Made by a program: the position numbers and the translations under genes. 64,000 bases of DNA. It comes from Bradyrhizobium arachidis. Lineage in GTDB: Bacteria; Pseudomonadota; Alphaproteobacteria; Rhizobiales; Xanthobacteraceae. Under the pieces are notes generated by a model that was not told the origin of the DNA, did no database searches, and saw nothing but the letters and a program-made list of their open reading frames with translations. Position 1 is the stretch's first letter; each line of letters opens with the position of its first letter. The stretch spans positions 6,944,001 to 7,008,000 of the forward strand of contig NZ_CP077970.1 of the NCBI RefSeq assembly GCF_024758505.1, in the 5' to 3' direction. Of the stretch, positions 1 to 10,386 are shown piece after piece.

Positions 1-151
1 CTCCGCGGATCAGGTCCCGGTCAAAACCTCGCATTCGATGATGCTGTGGCCCATGTGGGTTGTCCTGATCGCCGGATCGACCGGCACTGCATTACGTGCT
101 GTTCGCCCTCCCAACCGTTACGTCACACCGGGTTGTCCGGCGTGATTTCGT
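1..151. other. Left edge, no gene seen
   Basis: Short stretch before the IS110 transposase. No convincing reading frame was seen. It may hold the 3' end of the insertion sequence. Confidence 0.4.
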
Positions 152-1183
152 TCACGCCGCGAGAGCGACGGGTTCCTTGTAACGTTCGTTCCTGGCCATC
201 ATCGCCCAGGCCATCCGGGCGAGTTTGTTGGCGAGTGCGATGGCAGCGACCTTGGTGGGGCGCCGGGCCAACAATCGAGTGAGCCAGGGCCGATGATCGG
301 TGCCATGGATCTTGGCATAGCGGATCACGGCGAGCGCGCCAGCCGTGAACAGGCTGCGCAAATAGCGATCCCCTTGTTTGCTGATACTGCCAAGCTTGTC
401 CTTACCCCCACTCGAGTTCTGCTTCGGCACGAGCCCCACCCAGGCCGAGAAGTCCCGTCCCGATCGGAAAGCCTTGGGATCCGCAATACTGGCGACCAAA
501 GCTGTTGCCAACGCCGGCCCGACGCCGGGGATCGCGTCCAGCCGTTTGCTCGTCGCGCTGGATCGATGCCAGGCGATGATGCGGCGGTCGAACGCCAGGA
601 TCTGGGCCTTCAGTGCCCGCAATTGACTGCCGAGAGCAGCAAGACACGCACGGGCGACCTCGGGCAGCCGGTCATCGGCTGTATCGGCGACGACTTCCAG
701 CAGTTGCTCGACACCCCTGCGCCCGACAGGGGCGACAATCCCGAACTCGGCGAGATAGGCGCGGATTGAGTTGATCACGGCAGTCTGCTGACGGATGAAG
801 AGATGGCGGGCTCGGTGAAGCATCAAACAGCTCTGTTGCTCGACCGTCTTGGTCGGCACGAACCGCATGTTGGGTCTCGTGACCGCCTCGCAAATTGCCT
901 CCGCATCGGTGCTGTCGTTCTTCTGCCGCTTGACGTAAGGCTTCACATAGGCCGGAGGCATCAATCGCACCGTATGCCCCAATATCTCCAGCTCGCGGGA
1001 CCAATAGTGCGATGACGCGCAAGCCTCGATCCCCACCAGACAGGGCGGCAGCTTCTGGAAAAATGCCAGGACGTGCCGGCGCCTCAACTGGCGGCGCATG
1101 ATCACTTGGCCGGCTGCATCAACGCCATGCACTTGAAAGACCGACTTCGCGATATCCAGGCCGATTGTCGAAATTGACTGCAT
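152..1183 (-). CDS. IS110-family transposase
   Basis: DEDD transposase of 343 residues, full length for the family. The RuvC-like N-terminal domain shows GLDIAKS (first Asp near residue 9), GIEACASSHYW (Glu near 53) and KNDSTDAEA (Asp pair near 90). The C-terminal Tnp_20 part shows the helix-hairpin-helix IPGVGPALATALV near 220 and WVGLVPKQNSSGGK with the family serine. IS110 elements move by a site-specific, circle-forming route and in known cases use a bridge RNA from the non-coding end. No clear terminal inverted repeats were seen, as is usual for the group. The reading frame is intact, so the element may be active. Confidence 0.93.
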   Translation of the reverse strand: MQSISTIGLDIAKSVFQVHGVDAAGQVIMRRQLRRRHVLAFFQKLPPCLVGIEACASSHYWSRELEILGHTVRLMPPAYVKPYVKRQKNDSTDAEAICEAVTRPNMRFVPTKTVEQQSCLMLHRARHLFIRQQTAVINSIRAYLAEFGIVAPVGRRGVEQLLEVVADTADDRLPEVARACLAALGSQLRALKAQILAFDRRIIAWHRSSATSKRLDAIPGVGPALATALVASIADPKAFRSGRDFSAWVGLVPKQNSSGGKDKLGSISKQGDRYLRSLFTAGALAVIRYAKIHGTDHRPWLTRLLARRPTKVAAIALANKLARMAWAMMARNERYKEPVALAA

Positions 1184-1416
1184 AGCTTGCTCCTCCGAAT
1201 CGTGGGAGCCTCAAACGGCGCCCACTCCTTGGCACTCTCGTGCCGGTGGAGGAGCCGTCCACAGCATCAGAACCGGACTCATGCAACGCAGCAACGAGTC
1301 CCCGAGCGGCTTGCGATGAGAGAACGGCCGTAGCTGGACCATGTCAGGAGGTATATTATGCGAAGGAATGGCGCTGTTGAGCCATCCCTGCGACCGGCAT
1401 CGATGAGAGGGGTGCT
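1184..1416. other. Non-coding end of IS110 and promoter region of the GNAT gene
   Basis: About 230 bp between the IS110 transposase start and the acetyltransferase start. In IS110 elements this side can carry the bridge RNA, so structured RNA is possible here; none was folded. An AGAGGGG Shine-Dalgarno sequence sits at about 1406-1412. Confidence 0.35.
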
Positions 1417-2370
1417 GTGGAACAATCATCCCCGAGCATATCGATACGACCTCTCGACGTAAGCGACCTGCCGGAAGCCGGCGCAATCTTGCGTCGTGCA
1501 TTCGCGGCCCAGTTTGGGATGGCGCCAGATACGTTTTGGACGGATCGGGACTTCGTTACCGGACGTTGGATGACAGATCCCTCGCTGGCTTTTGGCGCAT
1601 GGATGGGAGATCGGTTGATCGGATCGAGCCTGGGAACTAGCTGGGGAAGCTTGGGAATATTCGGCCCGATCTCCACACACCCCGACACCTGGAATCACGG
1701 GACCGCCAGACTTCTCATCCCGCCGGTGCTCGAACGGTTGAATGCATTGGGAGCTCGGCATCTAGCCTTCTTCACGTTTGCCGAGAGTACAAAACACATT
1801 GCCTTGTATCAGAGGTTTGGCTTCTGGCCGCGGTTTCTCACCGCGATCATGACCCGCTTGGTCGAAGCCAATGAGATAATGCCAGAAACGACTCGCTATT
1901 CGACCGTTGCCGGCGCAGGTCAAGCACATTGGCTTGACGCATGCCGAGCTTTAACGACTGAGGTGCGCGACGGATTGGATCTCTCAGCGGAAATACGCAC
2001 TGCTCACGCGCATGGACACGGCGACAGCGTCTTTCTTACGGATGGATCACGAATGGAGGCGGTGGCATTGTGCGAGTATGGACCGAAGAGCCCCGCAGGG
2101 GCCGGTTCATGTTTGATCAGGTTCGGAGCGGTTCGCCCCAGCTCGGAGAGTGAAACGCGCTTCAGTCAATTGGTCACTGCCTGCGGAGCACTGGCAGTAG
2201 ACGAAGGGCTTAAGCAGGTGGTGGCATGTGTAAATGCCAGCCGGCCCAAAACATATCGACATCTCCTGTCAATGGGCTTCCGTGCCCAACGCAATGGCGT
2301 AACTATGCATCGCCCGAATGAGGACGCATACCATCAAACAGCCTCGTACATCCTTGATGATATGCGATAG
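1417..2370 (+). CDS. GNAT-type N-acetyltransferase, tandem domain
   Basis: A 317-residue protein with a GTG start at 1417 and AGAGGGG just upstream. The first half looks like a GNAT fold: SIRPLDVSDLPEAGAILRRAF at the N-terminus and the ending ALYQRFGFWPR near residue 130. The second half repeats a weaker GNAT ending (CVNASRPKTYRHLLSMGFRAQRNGV near 285), so this is probably a two-domain acetyltransferase using acetyl-CoA. The substrate cannot be told from sequence. It stands alone between mobile elements and may be cargo. Confidence 0.75.
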   Translation: MEQSSPSISIRPLDVSDLPEAGAILRRAFAAQFGMAPDTFWTDRDFVTGRWMTDPSLAFGAWMGDRLIGSSLGTSWGSLGIFGPISTHPDTWNHGTARLLIPPVLERLNALGARHLAFFTFAESTKHIALYQRFGFWPRFLTAIMTRLVEANEIMPETTRYSTVAGAGQAHWLDACRALTTEVRDGLDLSAEIRTAHAHGHGDSVFLTDGSRMEAVALCEYGPKSPAGAGSCLIRFGAVRPSSESETRFSQLVTACGALAVDEGLKQVVACVNASRPKTYRHLLSMGFRAQRNGVTMHRPNEDAYHQTASYILDDMR

Positions 2371-2724
2371 TCCGCGCTATGGCGTCCGACAAAGCGACTT
2401 TTGATCTGTCGCAGCACTGTTACAACCCCCTACCTTGACGTGAAGTATCGGGAGCACCTCGCAGACGGCTTGCTTCGCGCGGGCGTAACCAACTTGCGGC
2501 AATAGGCATTGGTGGAATGGCTGGTCGAACCCCGCAACAGCTCTCTGCCACGCGAAGCAGTGGCTCTGAACCGTTTGCTCTGGCAAGGGACTCCATCGGT
2601 AGGCCGAAGTCGCCTAAGGGTCAAAAGGTGCCCTATTCGACGTGTCCGGCCTTGGAACAAAGCGAATCTGGTGCAACGTGCGTAAGCCGCCTGTGCACCC
2701 ACCGTTAGCCGGCAGTCGGCCATT

Positions 2725-2759
2725 GGCCTGCTTCTTCCATAACTTTACATACGCGAATG
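2725..2759 (-). repeat. Dispersed repeat copy 1
   Basis: Read on the minus strand this matches other places in the window with the core CATTCGC(A/G)(A/T)ATG followed by TTATGGAAGAAG. Other copies are at 34626-34661, 44551-44581, 50944-50975 and 56354-56386. Confidence 0.55.
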
Positions 2760-2766
2760 CCGCCCA

Positions 2767-2943
2767 TCAAAAATGCTTGGCAGCAAGAAGCCCCAGTAGA
2801 ACCGTGCCCGAGACCGCGGATATTGCGACCATGTTAATCAAGTTTTGCGCGGCCACCGATAACGTCGGTGCGGCGAAGGCTGGCGGCGAGTTTCCTTTTG
2901 ATTTCTTGCGTTTTGAACTTTGTGGCGTTGTCTTTGCAGACAT
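2767..2943 (-). CDS. Small single-pass membrane protein, 58 aa
   Basis: A short frame beginning MSAKTTPQSSKRKKSKG with a basic, hydrophilic head and one hydrophobic segment at about residues 37-55 (MVAISAVSGTVLLGLLAAK). A GGGGAATGCA stretch precedes the ATG. Codon choice is GC-rich at third positions, as in neighbouring real genes. Small membrane proteins of this plan are common in Bradyrhizobium, but no family is recognised. The rest of 2371-3200 shows no convincing gene. Confidence 0.5.
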   Translation of the reverse strand: MSAKTTPQSSKRKKSKGNSPPAFAAPTLSVAAQNLINMVAISAVSGTVLLGLLAAKHF

Positions 2944-3202
2944 TGCATTCCCCGAGATGGTGGGTCAGACCGCATTGCAGCCTGACCCGGACGCTTCCCT
3001 GTCGGGAGTTTGTCCCCGATCTGCAGCCCCCATTGCATGCTGGCGGACGAGAAAGCTTAAGGGGCCTGGTAAACCAAAGCTGACCAGAGTTGATGGTCTA
3101 TGAATTCGCGATGTCCATCGCGCGGGAAGCCGCGCCAGGCCTCTGCAGTTGACGATATAACCTGGACTGCTCGCGGCAGCTTGCCACCGTGCGCCGGTAC
3201 CG

Positions 3203-3363
3203 CACGCTGACACGCCACCTCATCTATCCGGCCAGTGAAAACTCGACCGGCCTGATGGGCTCCAGACGGGTTCGCCGCCATCCCCATCGCCGCAATTGAT
3301 CCGCCCCAGCGTGCGGCTTCTCCTGCGGTCCCCGCGCTTTATGGGTCCGGGTCCCCTCGCTCG
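3203..3363 (-). other. Conserved non-coding tail of module copy 1
   Basis: After the TAA of the second ParB gene come about 150 bp that agree with 34402-34550 at all but about five of 136 aligned positions, apart from short length differences at the two ends. That is closer than the flanking coding sequence. It includes a GGCCGGT/ACTGGCC hairpin (stem with one G-T pair) and ends at GCGTGTCAGCGTG. Possible roles are a ParB-bound site, a recombination end or a small RNA. Confidence 0.6.
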
Positions 3364-4284
3364 TTATGCCGCCTCGCTTGGGAGCGTCGACGTCATTTCG
3401 GCGATCTTCTGAAACTCGATAAACAGCTCGGGCTGGTACTGCTCGAGGTAACGCGCCACGCGGTCGTTGGTGATCAGCTTGCGGAGATAGCCCTTCACGA
3501 CCGTGAGGTGGAGGTGATCCTGGCCGTATGAGTCTTGGATCGAAGATATCGCTTCCTGCAATCGTGAGAGTTCGCGTTCCATGCGGGCAATAGCTTCGGC
3601 CGTCATGCCCTTCAACCGTTTGGGCGTCTGTGGCGTCACCAACTGGGCCTGGGGAGTGCCGGCCAATATGGCTGCCGCATAACTCACAGAAAAATTGTTG
3701 GCATTGATGAGGAGTTCGGCGGCCTCGATCTGACGCAGGGGGCTCATCTTGCGAAGAACATCGAAGACAGCCAGAGGACATATCCTGTCCTTTAATAGGC
3801 CGACGACCTCCTCGCATATTCCATCAAGCAGCTGCGCTTTACGCGCTATGCTGCGAACATTGATGTCCAGAGCCCGAGCAATCTTATCCTTAGGGACGTT
3901 GCGCTCGATCGCTTTGGCGATCATTCTCTGCTCCTGGATCGGAGACAGGCGGCTAATGCGCTTGTTGTAAGTAAACGCTTCGTCGTCGGTCGAGACCAGG
4001 CATTCAACCTCACTCTCCCCGAGGTCGCGAAGCACTTCGATCCGCAAATGGCCGTCAAGCAACAGGTAGGAACCGGGATCTCTTGTGTCCTGAATGACGA
4101 CGGGCGGTTCGACTAGCCCCATTTCGCGAATAGAGGCTGCAATCTGGCGGTATTTGTGACTAGATTTCGCAGTTTTCTCGATCGACTTGACCGGCAAGAT
4201 CGAGGCGATTTGCACCACCACGAAATCGGAGCCAAAAGCCTGGGTGATCGTGTTCGGGGCACCGGTATCGACTGGTTTGCTCAT
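3364..4284 (-). CDS. ParB-like protein with RepB-type C-terminus (module copy 1, second ParB)
   Basis: A 306-residue ParB/RepB-type protein. The N-terminal ParB domain has LLLDGHLRIEVLRDLG near residues 80-95 in place of the classical GERR box. An HTH-like stretch, KDKIARALDINVRSIARK, lies near 150-168. The C-terminal half is helical (MTAEAIARMERELSRLQEAIS) and probably dimerises. The classical CTP-binding GERRxxA motif is altered, so ordinary ParB clamp behaviour should not be assumed. Its ATG overlaps the stop of the upstream ParB gene by 4 bp, which points to coupled translation. There is no ParA ATPase in the window. Confidence 0.85.
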   Translation of the reverse strand: MSKPVDTGAPNTITQAFGSDFVVVQIASILPVKSIEKTAKSSHKYRQIAASIREMGLVEPPVVIQDTRDPGSYLLLDGHLRIEVLRDLGESEVECLVSTDDEAFTYNKRISRLSPIQEQRMIAKAIERNVPKDKIARALDINVRSIARKAQLLDGICEEVVGLLKDRICPLAVFDVLRKMSPLRQIEAAELLINANNFSVSYAAAILAGTPQAQLVTPQTPKRLKGMTAEAIARMERELSRLQEAISSIQDSYGQDHLHLTVVKGYLRKLITNDRVARYLEQYQPELFIEFQKIAEMTSTLPSEAA

Positions 4285-5192
4285 GTCGCTAATCCATCGG
4301 CGATCCGCTGCTCCAGAAACGCAGGCATGGTGTCGAGACGCTCGGCCTTGAGCAGATTTGCAAAGTTCTCATCATCGCGGAGCTCTCGCATAGCTTCGAC
4401 GATGAACAGTAATCGGCTTTGTGTGACCTCGGCCTTCTTGACGAGCAGCTTTTGGCGGTCCGCCTCTTGGCGATAGACGCGAATGATCGATTCGCCGGTA
4501 AGTGGTCGCTTGGCGCCGTCGCGCCGTCCAAACCGGCTGTCATGAATGTGTTTGCCGCTGCGCCGTCGTTGCTCGATAATCCTGCGCACTGCGACCAGCT
4601 TCTTTCCGCGTAATTTCTTTTCCGTGTACGCCTGCGTCAGAGCTTGCTGAACATCCTCATCGCTCGATTTTGCAATCTCGATCGCCATATTCAGGGGAAG
4701 AATGCCTGCTTCGACAGCCGTGACGAGCCGTTCCTCACCCTTTTCCAGTAGGGTGCCAATCATATGAATGTATTCGACGCTAACGCCGATCTTCGGTCCA
4801 ATCTCGCGGTCGCTATAGCCGCGGCCGCGGAGCGTGCTGATATCCTGCAACAGGTCGATAGCTCGATGCTGACGCCTGGCGCAATTTTCAACCAGGCTCA
4901 TAACTAGGCAATCGCTTTCCTCGGCCTCGATGACTATGGCCGGAATCTCTGTCTGACCGAGCTGAATGAACGCTTCGATCCGGCCCTGGCCACACACAAG
5001 ATCATAGCTTGCTGCGTCCGCATCGCTCTTTCGTGGGCTAACCGTGACCGGACGCTTGAGCCCGACATTGGCGATGCTCTGCACGATCTCCTGAAAATTG
5101 CGACGATTGCGGACTCTCGGATTTAGAAAGCGAATCTGGTCAATCGGGATGGACTTTACATGTTTCGGTCCTCTCGACTTGGATTTACTCAT
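4281..5192 (-). CDS. ParB N-terminal domain protein (module copy 1, first ParB)
   Basis: A 303-residue ParB/Spo0J-like DNA-binding protein. It has VKSIPIDQIRFLNPRVRN at the N-terminus, the box CGQGRIEAFIQLG near residues 68-80, VENCARRQH near 101-109 and an HTH, YSDREIGPKIGVSVEYIHMI, near 124-143. The C-terminus is basic and helical. The gene lies between the recombinase and the second ParB gene with 4-bp overlaps on both sides, so the three are made as one operon. Being tied to a recombinase rather than to ParA suggests a role in choosing or organising recombination sites; this is inference. Confidence 0.87.
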   Translation of the reverse strand: MSKSKSRGPKHVKSIPIDQIRFLNPRVRNRRNFQEIVQSIANVGLKRPVTVSPRKSDADAASYDLVCGQGRIEAFIQLGQTEIPAIVIEAEESDCLVMSLVENCARRQHRAIDLLQDISTLRGRGYSDREIGPKIGVSVEYIHMIGTLLEKGEERLVTAVEAGILPLNMAIEIAKSSDEDVQQALTQAYTEKKLRGKKLVAVRRIIEQRRRSGKHIHDSRFGRRDGAKRPLTGESIIRVYRQEADRQKLLVKKAEVTQSRLLFIVEAMRELRDDENFANLLKAERLDTMPAFLEQRIADGLAT

Positions 5193-6760
5193 ACCGCCTC
5201 CAAAAATGACGTTTGGGCTGCCATCGAATAGAGAAAGTCGAGCGATTCGAATCGGTAAGCGTCCAGCGAAAGTACGTTGTCTTCCGCCATCCGAATCCGG
5301 CCCGTATTCATGTCGATACTTGGAAGAATGTAGTAGTCGAGAGGCTGTTCGTTCGAGCGATCCAGGCGAACGGCAATCGTGACGTCCGGCGCAAGACCCG
5401 TGTCAAACCGAATTTGCCATCGAAGCGCACCGGTCCGGGTCTCGAAAGACCGCGCGAGCACGATCGATGCGGTAAATTCATGATTGACCAGAAGGAGATG
5501 AGTTATGGGGTCACAGGCGACGGATCCGCCCGCGTTTTCGAGGCCCGCTACAATTTCGGCTAGTAGTCCAGGGAAGGACTCGCGTATGTGCCGGTTGATT
5601 TCGATGAATTTGTAGTCACGGTCGGGCGTGTAGCCTATAAGGCTGTAAGCTCTCAAAAGGCTGCCGAAGCGGTGCCGGTATAGACTTGATGAGGGCATAC
5701 CATCCCGCTCGTCGATAATGAGGCCTGACAGGGAGCCCTCCTCTGCAAGCACGGCTTGAAGAAGAGCGAGCAATTCCTCATCGGAATAATGATTGTGACG
5801 TTGGTCTATAATAAGTCTGGCTCGCTCAAATAGAGCGCGGTCGACAATTGAGGGAAAGGCACCATCCGCTCGAACCCAGGTGTCGCGCTGATTGACTACG
5901 CGTCGTTGCTTCAACTTGTAAGAAACGCGATTGAAGATGTTGTTGCCGATATATTTCTCGTTCGTCAGAATCTGATGGATTGATGCCCGAGTCCATGGAC
6001 GACCAAGGTCGCTCATGATGCCCCGCTGGTTTAACGCGAGTGCGATTTCGCGCTCCGACTTACCCCCTTCGACGAACATCGAATAGATGCTGTGAACGTG
6101 CTCGATTTCGTCGGGCGGGCCAGGAGTAAGGACGACGCGGTCGGTTTGGAGGCTCTTTCGATCGCCGCGGCCGAGTTCACCCTTGGGATTTCGACCCTCA
6201 TCGATTAAGAGGCGTCGCAAGCCAAATCCAGCCGGACCGCCCTGGCGAAAGCCGTGTTCGATGAGACGGCATTGGCCGGCAAAGACCTTGACCGATAGCT
6301 CGCGGCTGTATTCACCAGCCATGACCCGTTTGACGTTCTTGAGGAGGATCGAACCGATACTGCCGTCATTGTCAAACTGTTCGCCGCAATAATGAACACG
6401 TATCCCTGCCCGAGAGCAAATGTGCTCGTGGTATGCACCTTCGTCCGCATCCTGAAATCGTCCCCAGCGGCTGACGTCGTAGACTAAGATGGCTTGAAAG
6501 CCGGCCGTGCCGGATTGCACTTCCAGCATGAGAGATTGCAATCCGTCACGACCGTCTATTCTTAAACCGCTACGACCAGAATCTTCAAAGACACGCACAA
6601 TCGTGAAGCCCCGTTGCTCGGCATAGCGACGTATCGTGTGGAGTTGATTTTCGGTGGAGTATTTCTGTAGATCTGTCGACATCCGGACATAGGCAGCGGC
6701 TAGAGAAGGACCTTCTCTTCGATTTTGGCCCTTGCCGATGCTTTTGATGCGCCCTGTCAA
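5189..6760 (-). CDS. Large serine recombinase (module copy 1)
   Basis: A 523-residue serine recombinase. The resolvase catalytic domain shows AAYVRMSTD with the nucleophilic Ser near residue 29, EDSGRSGLR near 60 and the arginine motif LVYDVSRWGR near 93. A Recombinase domain follows (GFRQGGPAGFGLRR near 170), then a DNA-binding region with LNQRGIMSDLGRPWTRASIHQIL. The start is TTG, kept in the second copy, with no clear Shine-Dalgarno. The last codons overlap the ParB start (ATGA). Enzymes of this kind cut and rejoin DNA at specific att sites and integrate, excise or invert segments. It is first in the three-gene operon and divergent from the HTH gene. Confidence 0.92.
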   Translation of the reverse strand: MTGRIKSIGKGQNRREGPSLAAAYVRMSTDLQKYSTENQLHTIRRYAEQRGFTIVRVFEDSGRSGLRIDGRDGLQSLMLEVQSGTAGFQAILVYDVSRWGRFQDADEGAYHEHICSRAGIRVHYCGEQFDNDGSIGSILLKNVKRVMAGEYSRELSVKVFAGQCRLIEHGFRQGGPAGFGLRRLLIDEGRNPKGELGRGDRKSLQTDRVVLTPGPPDEIEHVHSIYSMFVEGGKSEREIALALNQRGIMSDLGRPWTRASIHQILTNEKYIGNNIFNRVSYKLKQRRVVNQRDTWVRADGAFPSIVDRALFERARLIIDQRHNHYSDEELLALLQAVLAEEGSLSGLIIDERDGMPSSSLYRHRFGSLLRAYSLIGYTPDRDYKFIEINRHIRESFPGLLAEIVAGLENAGGSVACDPITHLLLVNHEFTASIVLARSFETRTGALRWQIRFDTGLAPDVTIAVRLDRSNEQPLDYYILPSIDMNTGRIRMAEDNVLSLDAYRFESLDFLYSMAAQTSFLEAV

Positions 6761-6846
6761 TCAGCACCCGATTCCAACGCGATTCTGTCGGCCTCTCCCA
6801 AGGCATTCATGGATTACCGCCTGATCGTACGGGATAGGAGGGTGGA

Positions 6847-7266
6847 ATGTCGTTTCCAAAAAAGGGTAAGTCCTTTCCAGAAGGCGGTAAGTCCTTTCCA
6901 AAAAAGAGCGGAGACGGCAGTTCGGATTTCGGCGTTGACGATCATGCGTTCGCGATGAAAATTGCATCGGCATTGACGTCGGAGCTTAGGGATCGCAACT
7001 CGCGTGCAAAGTTGGTGGCGGGTTGGACGGGTGCGAATGAGCGTACGGTCAAAAATTGGATTTTAGGACGATATGCACCCTGCGGCAGACACCTCGTGGT
7101 TTTGGCTCAGCATTCAGACCAGGTGCTAAAGGCCATTCTGTCCATGGCGGATCGGCAGGATCTCCTTTTAGCTCCTAAGGTGGAGGACCTGAGGCGAAAG
7201 GTATTCGAATTGGCGGCTATCATCGGCGAGCCGAGCCGCTCATCGACTAGATCTCATATACTCTGA
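6847..7266 (+). CDS. Small HTH protein divergent from the recombinase (copy 1)
   Basis: A 139-residue protein. The core GANERTVKNWILGRYAPCG followed by HLVVLAQHSDQVLKAIL looks like a helix-turn-helix near residues 65-105. The N-terminus is a run of three SFP(K/E)(K/G) units made by 21-bp DNA repeats, two of which carry the run A_AAA_AAG in frame. The gene is read away from the recombinase across 86 bp and is a good candidate repressor of the module. A second, frameshifted copy lies at 30547-30920. Confidence 0.75.
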   Translation: MSFPKKGKSFPEGGKSFPKKSGDGSSDFGVDDHAFAMKIASALTSELRDRNSRAKLVAGWTGANERTVKNWILGRYAPCGRHLVVLAQHSDQVLKAILSMADRQDLLLAPKVEDLRRKVFELAAIIGEPSRSSTRSHIL

Positions 7267-7503
7267 ATTTCGTCCGTCCGTCCGTCGACGGTCGAGCCGG
7301 TAGCTTAGCCGGAACGGTAGTTAACTCCTATTGATCTCGCCTAAAGGCTGCGCCTTGATATCGACAAGGCCGCTTGGTGGCTCGCCGCGAGACTCAGCGG
7401 TCGACACGACAACATGTCCGAATTGCGCGCCTTCCGCGCTGACGGGAGATAGTCCTCGGTGCGCCAGTGTTGGACTCCGGCTGACCGCCAGGAAATCAGC
7501 AGA

Positions 7504-7525
7504 GGCTCGGCATCGCTGCCGAGCC
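7504..7525. terminator. Hairpin downstream of groEL
   Basis: Perfect 9-bp inverted repeat GGCTCGGCA-N4-TGCCGAGCC. It lies about 30 bp beyond the groEL stop; a T-rich tract is present only on the plus-strand side, so it is probably a terminator or a transcript-stabilising hairpin. The rest of 7267-7554 shows no gene. Confidence 0.6.
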
Positions 7526-7554
7526 TTCTTATTGTTGATCTCTGAACATCGGAC

Positions 7555-9228
<1,674 letters not shown>

Positions 9229-9297
9229 TCACCCTTGCTCACCTTTGGCGAGGCGCCCGGCAGGCGCTCCTCAGGGGTGAGCGGTGCGGGCGTTGGA

Positions 9298-9612
9298 TTA
9301 GGCGGCTTTCTTCTTGGAAGCGGGGACGTCGAGCACGCCCATGATGTCGCTTTCCTTCATGATCAGCAGGTCGACGTTGTCGATCTTGACTTCGGTGCCG
9401 GACCACTTGCCGAACAGCACACGGTCACCGACCTTCAGATCGATCGGGATCAGCTTGCCGGCTTCGTCGCGGCCACCGGGGCCGACGGCGACGACTTCGC
9501 CCTGGGAGGGCTTTTCCTTGGCAGTGTCGGGAATGATGATGCCGCCAGCGGTCTTCTCTTCTGCGTCGATGCGCTTGACCACGACGCGGTCGTGAAGCGG
9601 ACGGAATTTCAT
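9298..9612 (-). CDS. groES: Co-chaperonin GroES (10 kDa)
   Basis: A 104-residue co-chaperonin: [16 protein letters not shown] at the N-terminus, the mobile loop [21 protein letters not shown] near residues 17-37, and [13 protein letters not shown] near the end. It caps the GroEL ring. A good AGGAGG site lies 5 bp before the ATG. It is first gene of the groESL operon. Confidence 0.98.
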   Translation of the reverse strand: MKFRPLHDRVVVKRIDAEEKTAGGIIIPDTAKEKPSQGEVVAVGPGGRDEAGKLIPIDLKVGDRVLFGKWSGTEVKIDNVDLLIMKESDIMGVLDVPASKKKAA

Positions 9613-9652
9613 GCAGTCCTCCTATTTTCTAGTCGCTTTTATCTTGGATGAA

Positions 9653-9679
9653 ATAGCAGTCGAAGCTAGCGAGTGCTAA
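9653..9679 (-). promoter_or_regulatory. CIRCE-like operator upstream of groES
   Basis: Read on the minus strand: TTAGCACTC, nine bases, then GACTGCTAT. The first arm is a perfect CIRCE half; the second differs from GAGTGCTAA at two places. CIRCE is the binding site of the HrcA repressor. It sits between the promoter and the groES start, as expected. Confidence 0.8.
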
Positions 9680-9688
9680 CCGCTCCGG

Positions 9689-9716
9689 AAATAAGCCGGC
9701 CTGCCCGGCATACAAG
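9689..9716 (-). promoter_or_regulatory. RpoH (sigma-32) type promoter for groESL
   Basis: Minus strand CTTG, 17 bases, then CTTATTT, matching the alphaproteobacterial heat-shock consensus CTTG-N17/18-CYTATNT. It is directly upstream of the CIRCE-like operator, so groESL would be under both RpoH and HrcA. Confidence 0.7.
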
Positions 9717-9770
9717 ACAAAGCCGCGAAGGATTTTGAAAAACTTCTGCATTCGAGGATGCTCGCGCTCG

Positions 9771-10025
9771 TCACTCAGCGCGAACGTTCTTTGACGGTTT
9801 GCGCTTCTGGTCGGTGTTAGCCAGCAAGGAGCGCTGCTTTCTCAAAGCGCCCCGTCGTAATTGATCAGCAGCGACCGAACTGAGGGCTTTCGGGTTGGAC
9901 CGCCGCTTGCCGGGGCTCAGAACCTCAGTGATCGGCTGAACGGCCCAAGGACGCACCGGCTGGACGTCCATAGGATCTGCTGTGGAGGGCCTTTTTGTCA
10001 TTACGACAAAACGAGGAATCGGCAT
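9771..10025 (-). CDS. Hypothetical basic protein, 84 aa
   Basis: A short basic frame (VVMTKRPSTADPMDVQP at the N-terminus, ending KRKPSKNVRAE) with a GGGGAACC stretch before the ATG at 10025. No family was recognised. It could be a chance frame in the groESL upstream region. Confidence 0.3.
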   Translation of the reverse strand: MPIPRFVVMTKRPSTADPMDVQPVRPWAVQPITEVLSPGKRRSNPKALSSVAADQLRRGALRKQRSLLANTDQKRKPSKNVRAE

Positions 10026-10147
10026 CCCCGGTTCCCCATGGGCCTTACTTAGCCTCGATTAGGGTGACGGTTTCGCCAAAATCGAATTAACATATTGGTT
10101 TCACTTGGCTTTTCCGTGCATGTGAGCCTCGGCTGATACGGGCCTCC

Positions 10148-10183
10148 GGAGAAGGTTCGAACCCGGTTTCTCTCCCTCCGCTA
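10148..10183 (+). repeat. tRNA 3'-end-like fragment, copy A
   Basis: Contains GGTTCGAACCC followed by TCTCTCCCTCCGCTA, which looks like a tRNA T-loop and acceptor strand, but the T-stem does not pair, so it is not a working tRNA. It is inverted relative to the matching parts of the two direct repeats at 10387 and 30187. The stretch 10026-10386 shows no gene. Confidence 0.45.
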
Positions 10184-10386
10184 TGGCCCGAACTTCCGAA
10201 CGGACTGCCAGCGCGCTTTGGTCTGTTACGGAGGGTCATTTGCCGGGCTGCGACCTCTTAAGGCCAAAGAAGACCCAGCCATTCCATTTCGTGCCGGTGA
10301 TCTCAGAGGCCACCGAGGAAAGGGATTTGTACGGCCGGCCCAGATACTCGAAGTCGTCATGCCGGACGGTGACACAGTGCTCTACA

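Larger units (their letters stand above)
3203..7233 (-). repeat. Recombinase-ParB-ParB-HTH module, copy 1
   Basis: About 4.0 kb that matches 30556-34550 in inverted orientation. Both copies have the same gene order, the same two 4-bp ATGA overlaps, an 86-87 bp divergent intergenic region, and a shared non-coding tail beyond the second ParB gene. Similarity stops near the 3' end of the HTH gene (inner end) and after the motif GCGTGTCAGCGTG (outer end). Proteins agree at roughly nine residues in ten by eye, while synonymous sites differ a good deal, so this is not a recent duplication. Confidence 0.85.
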
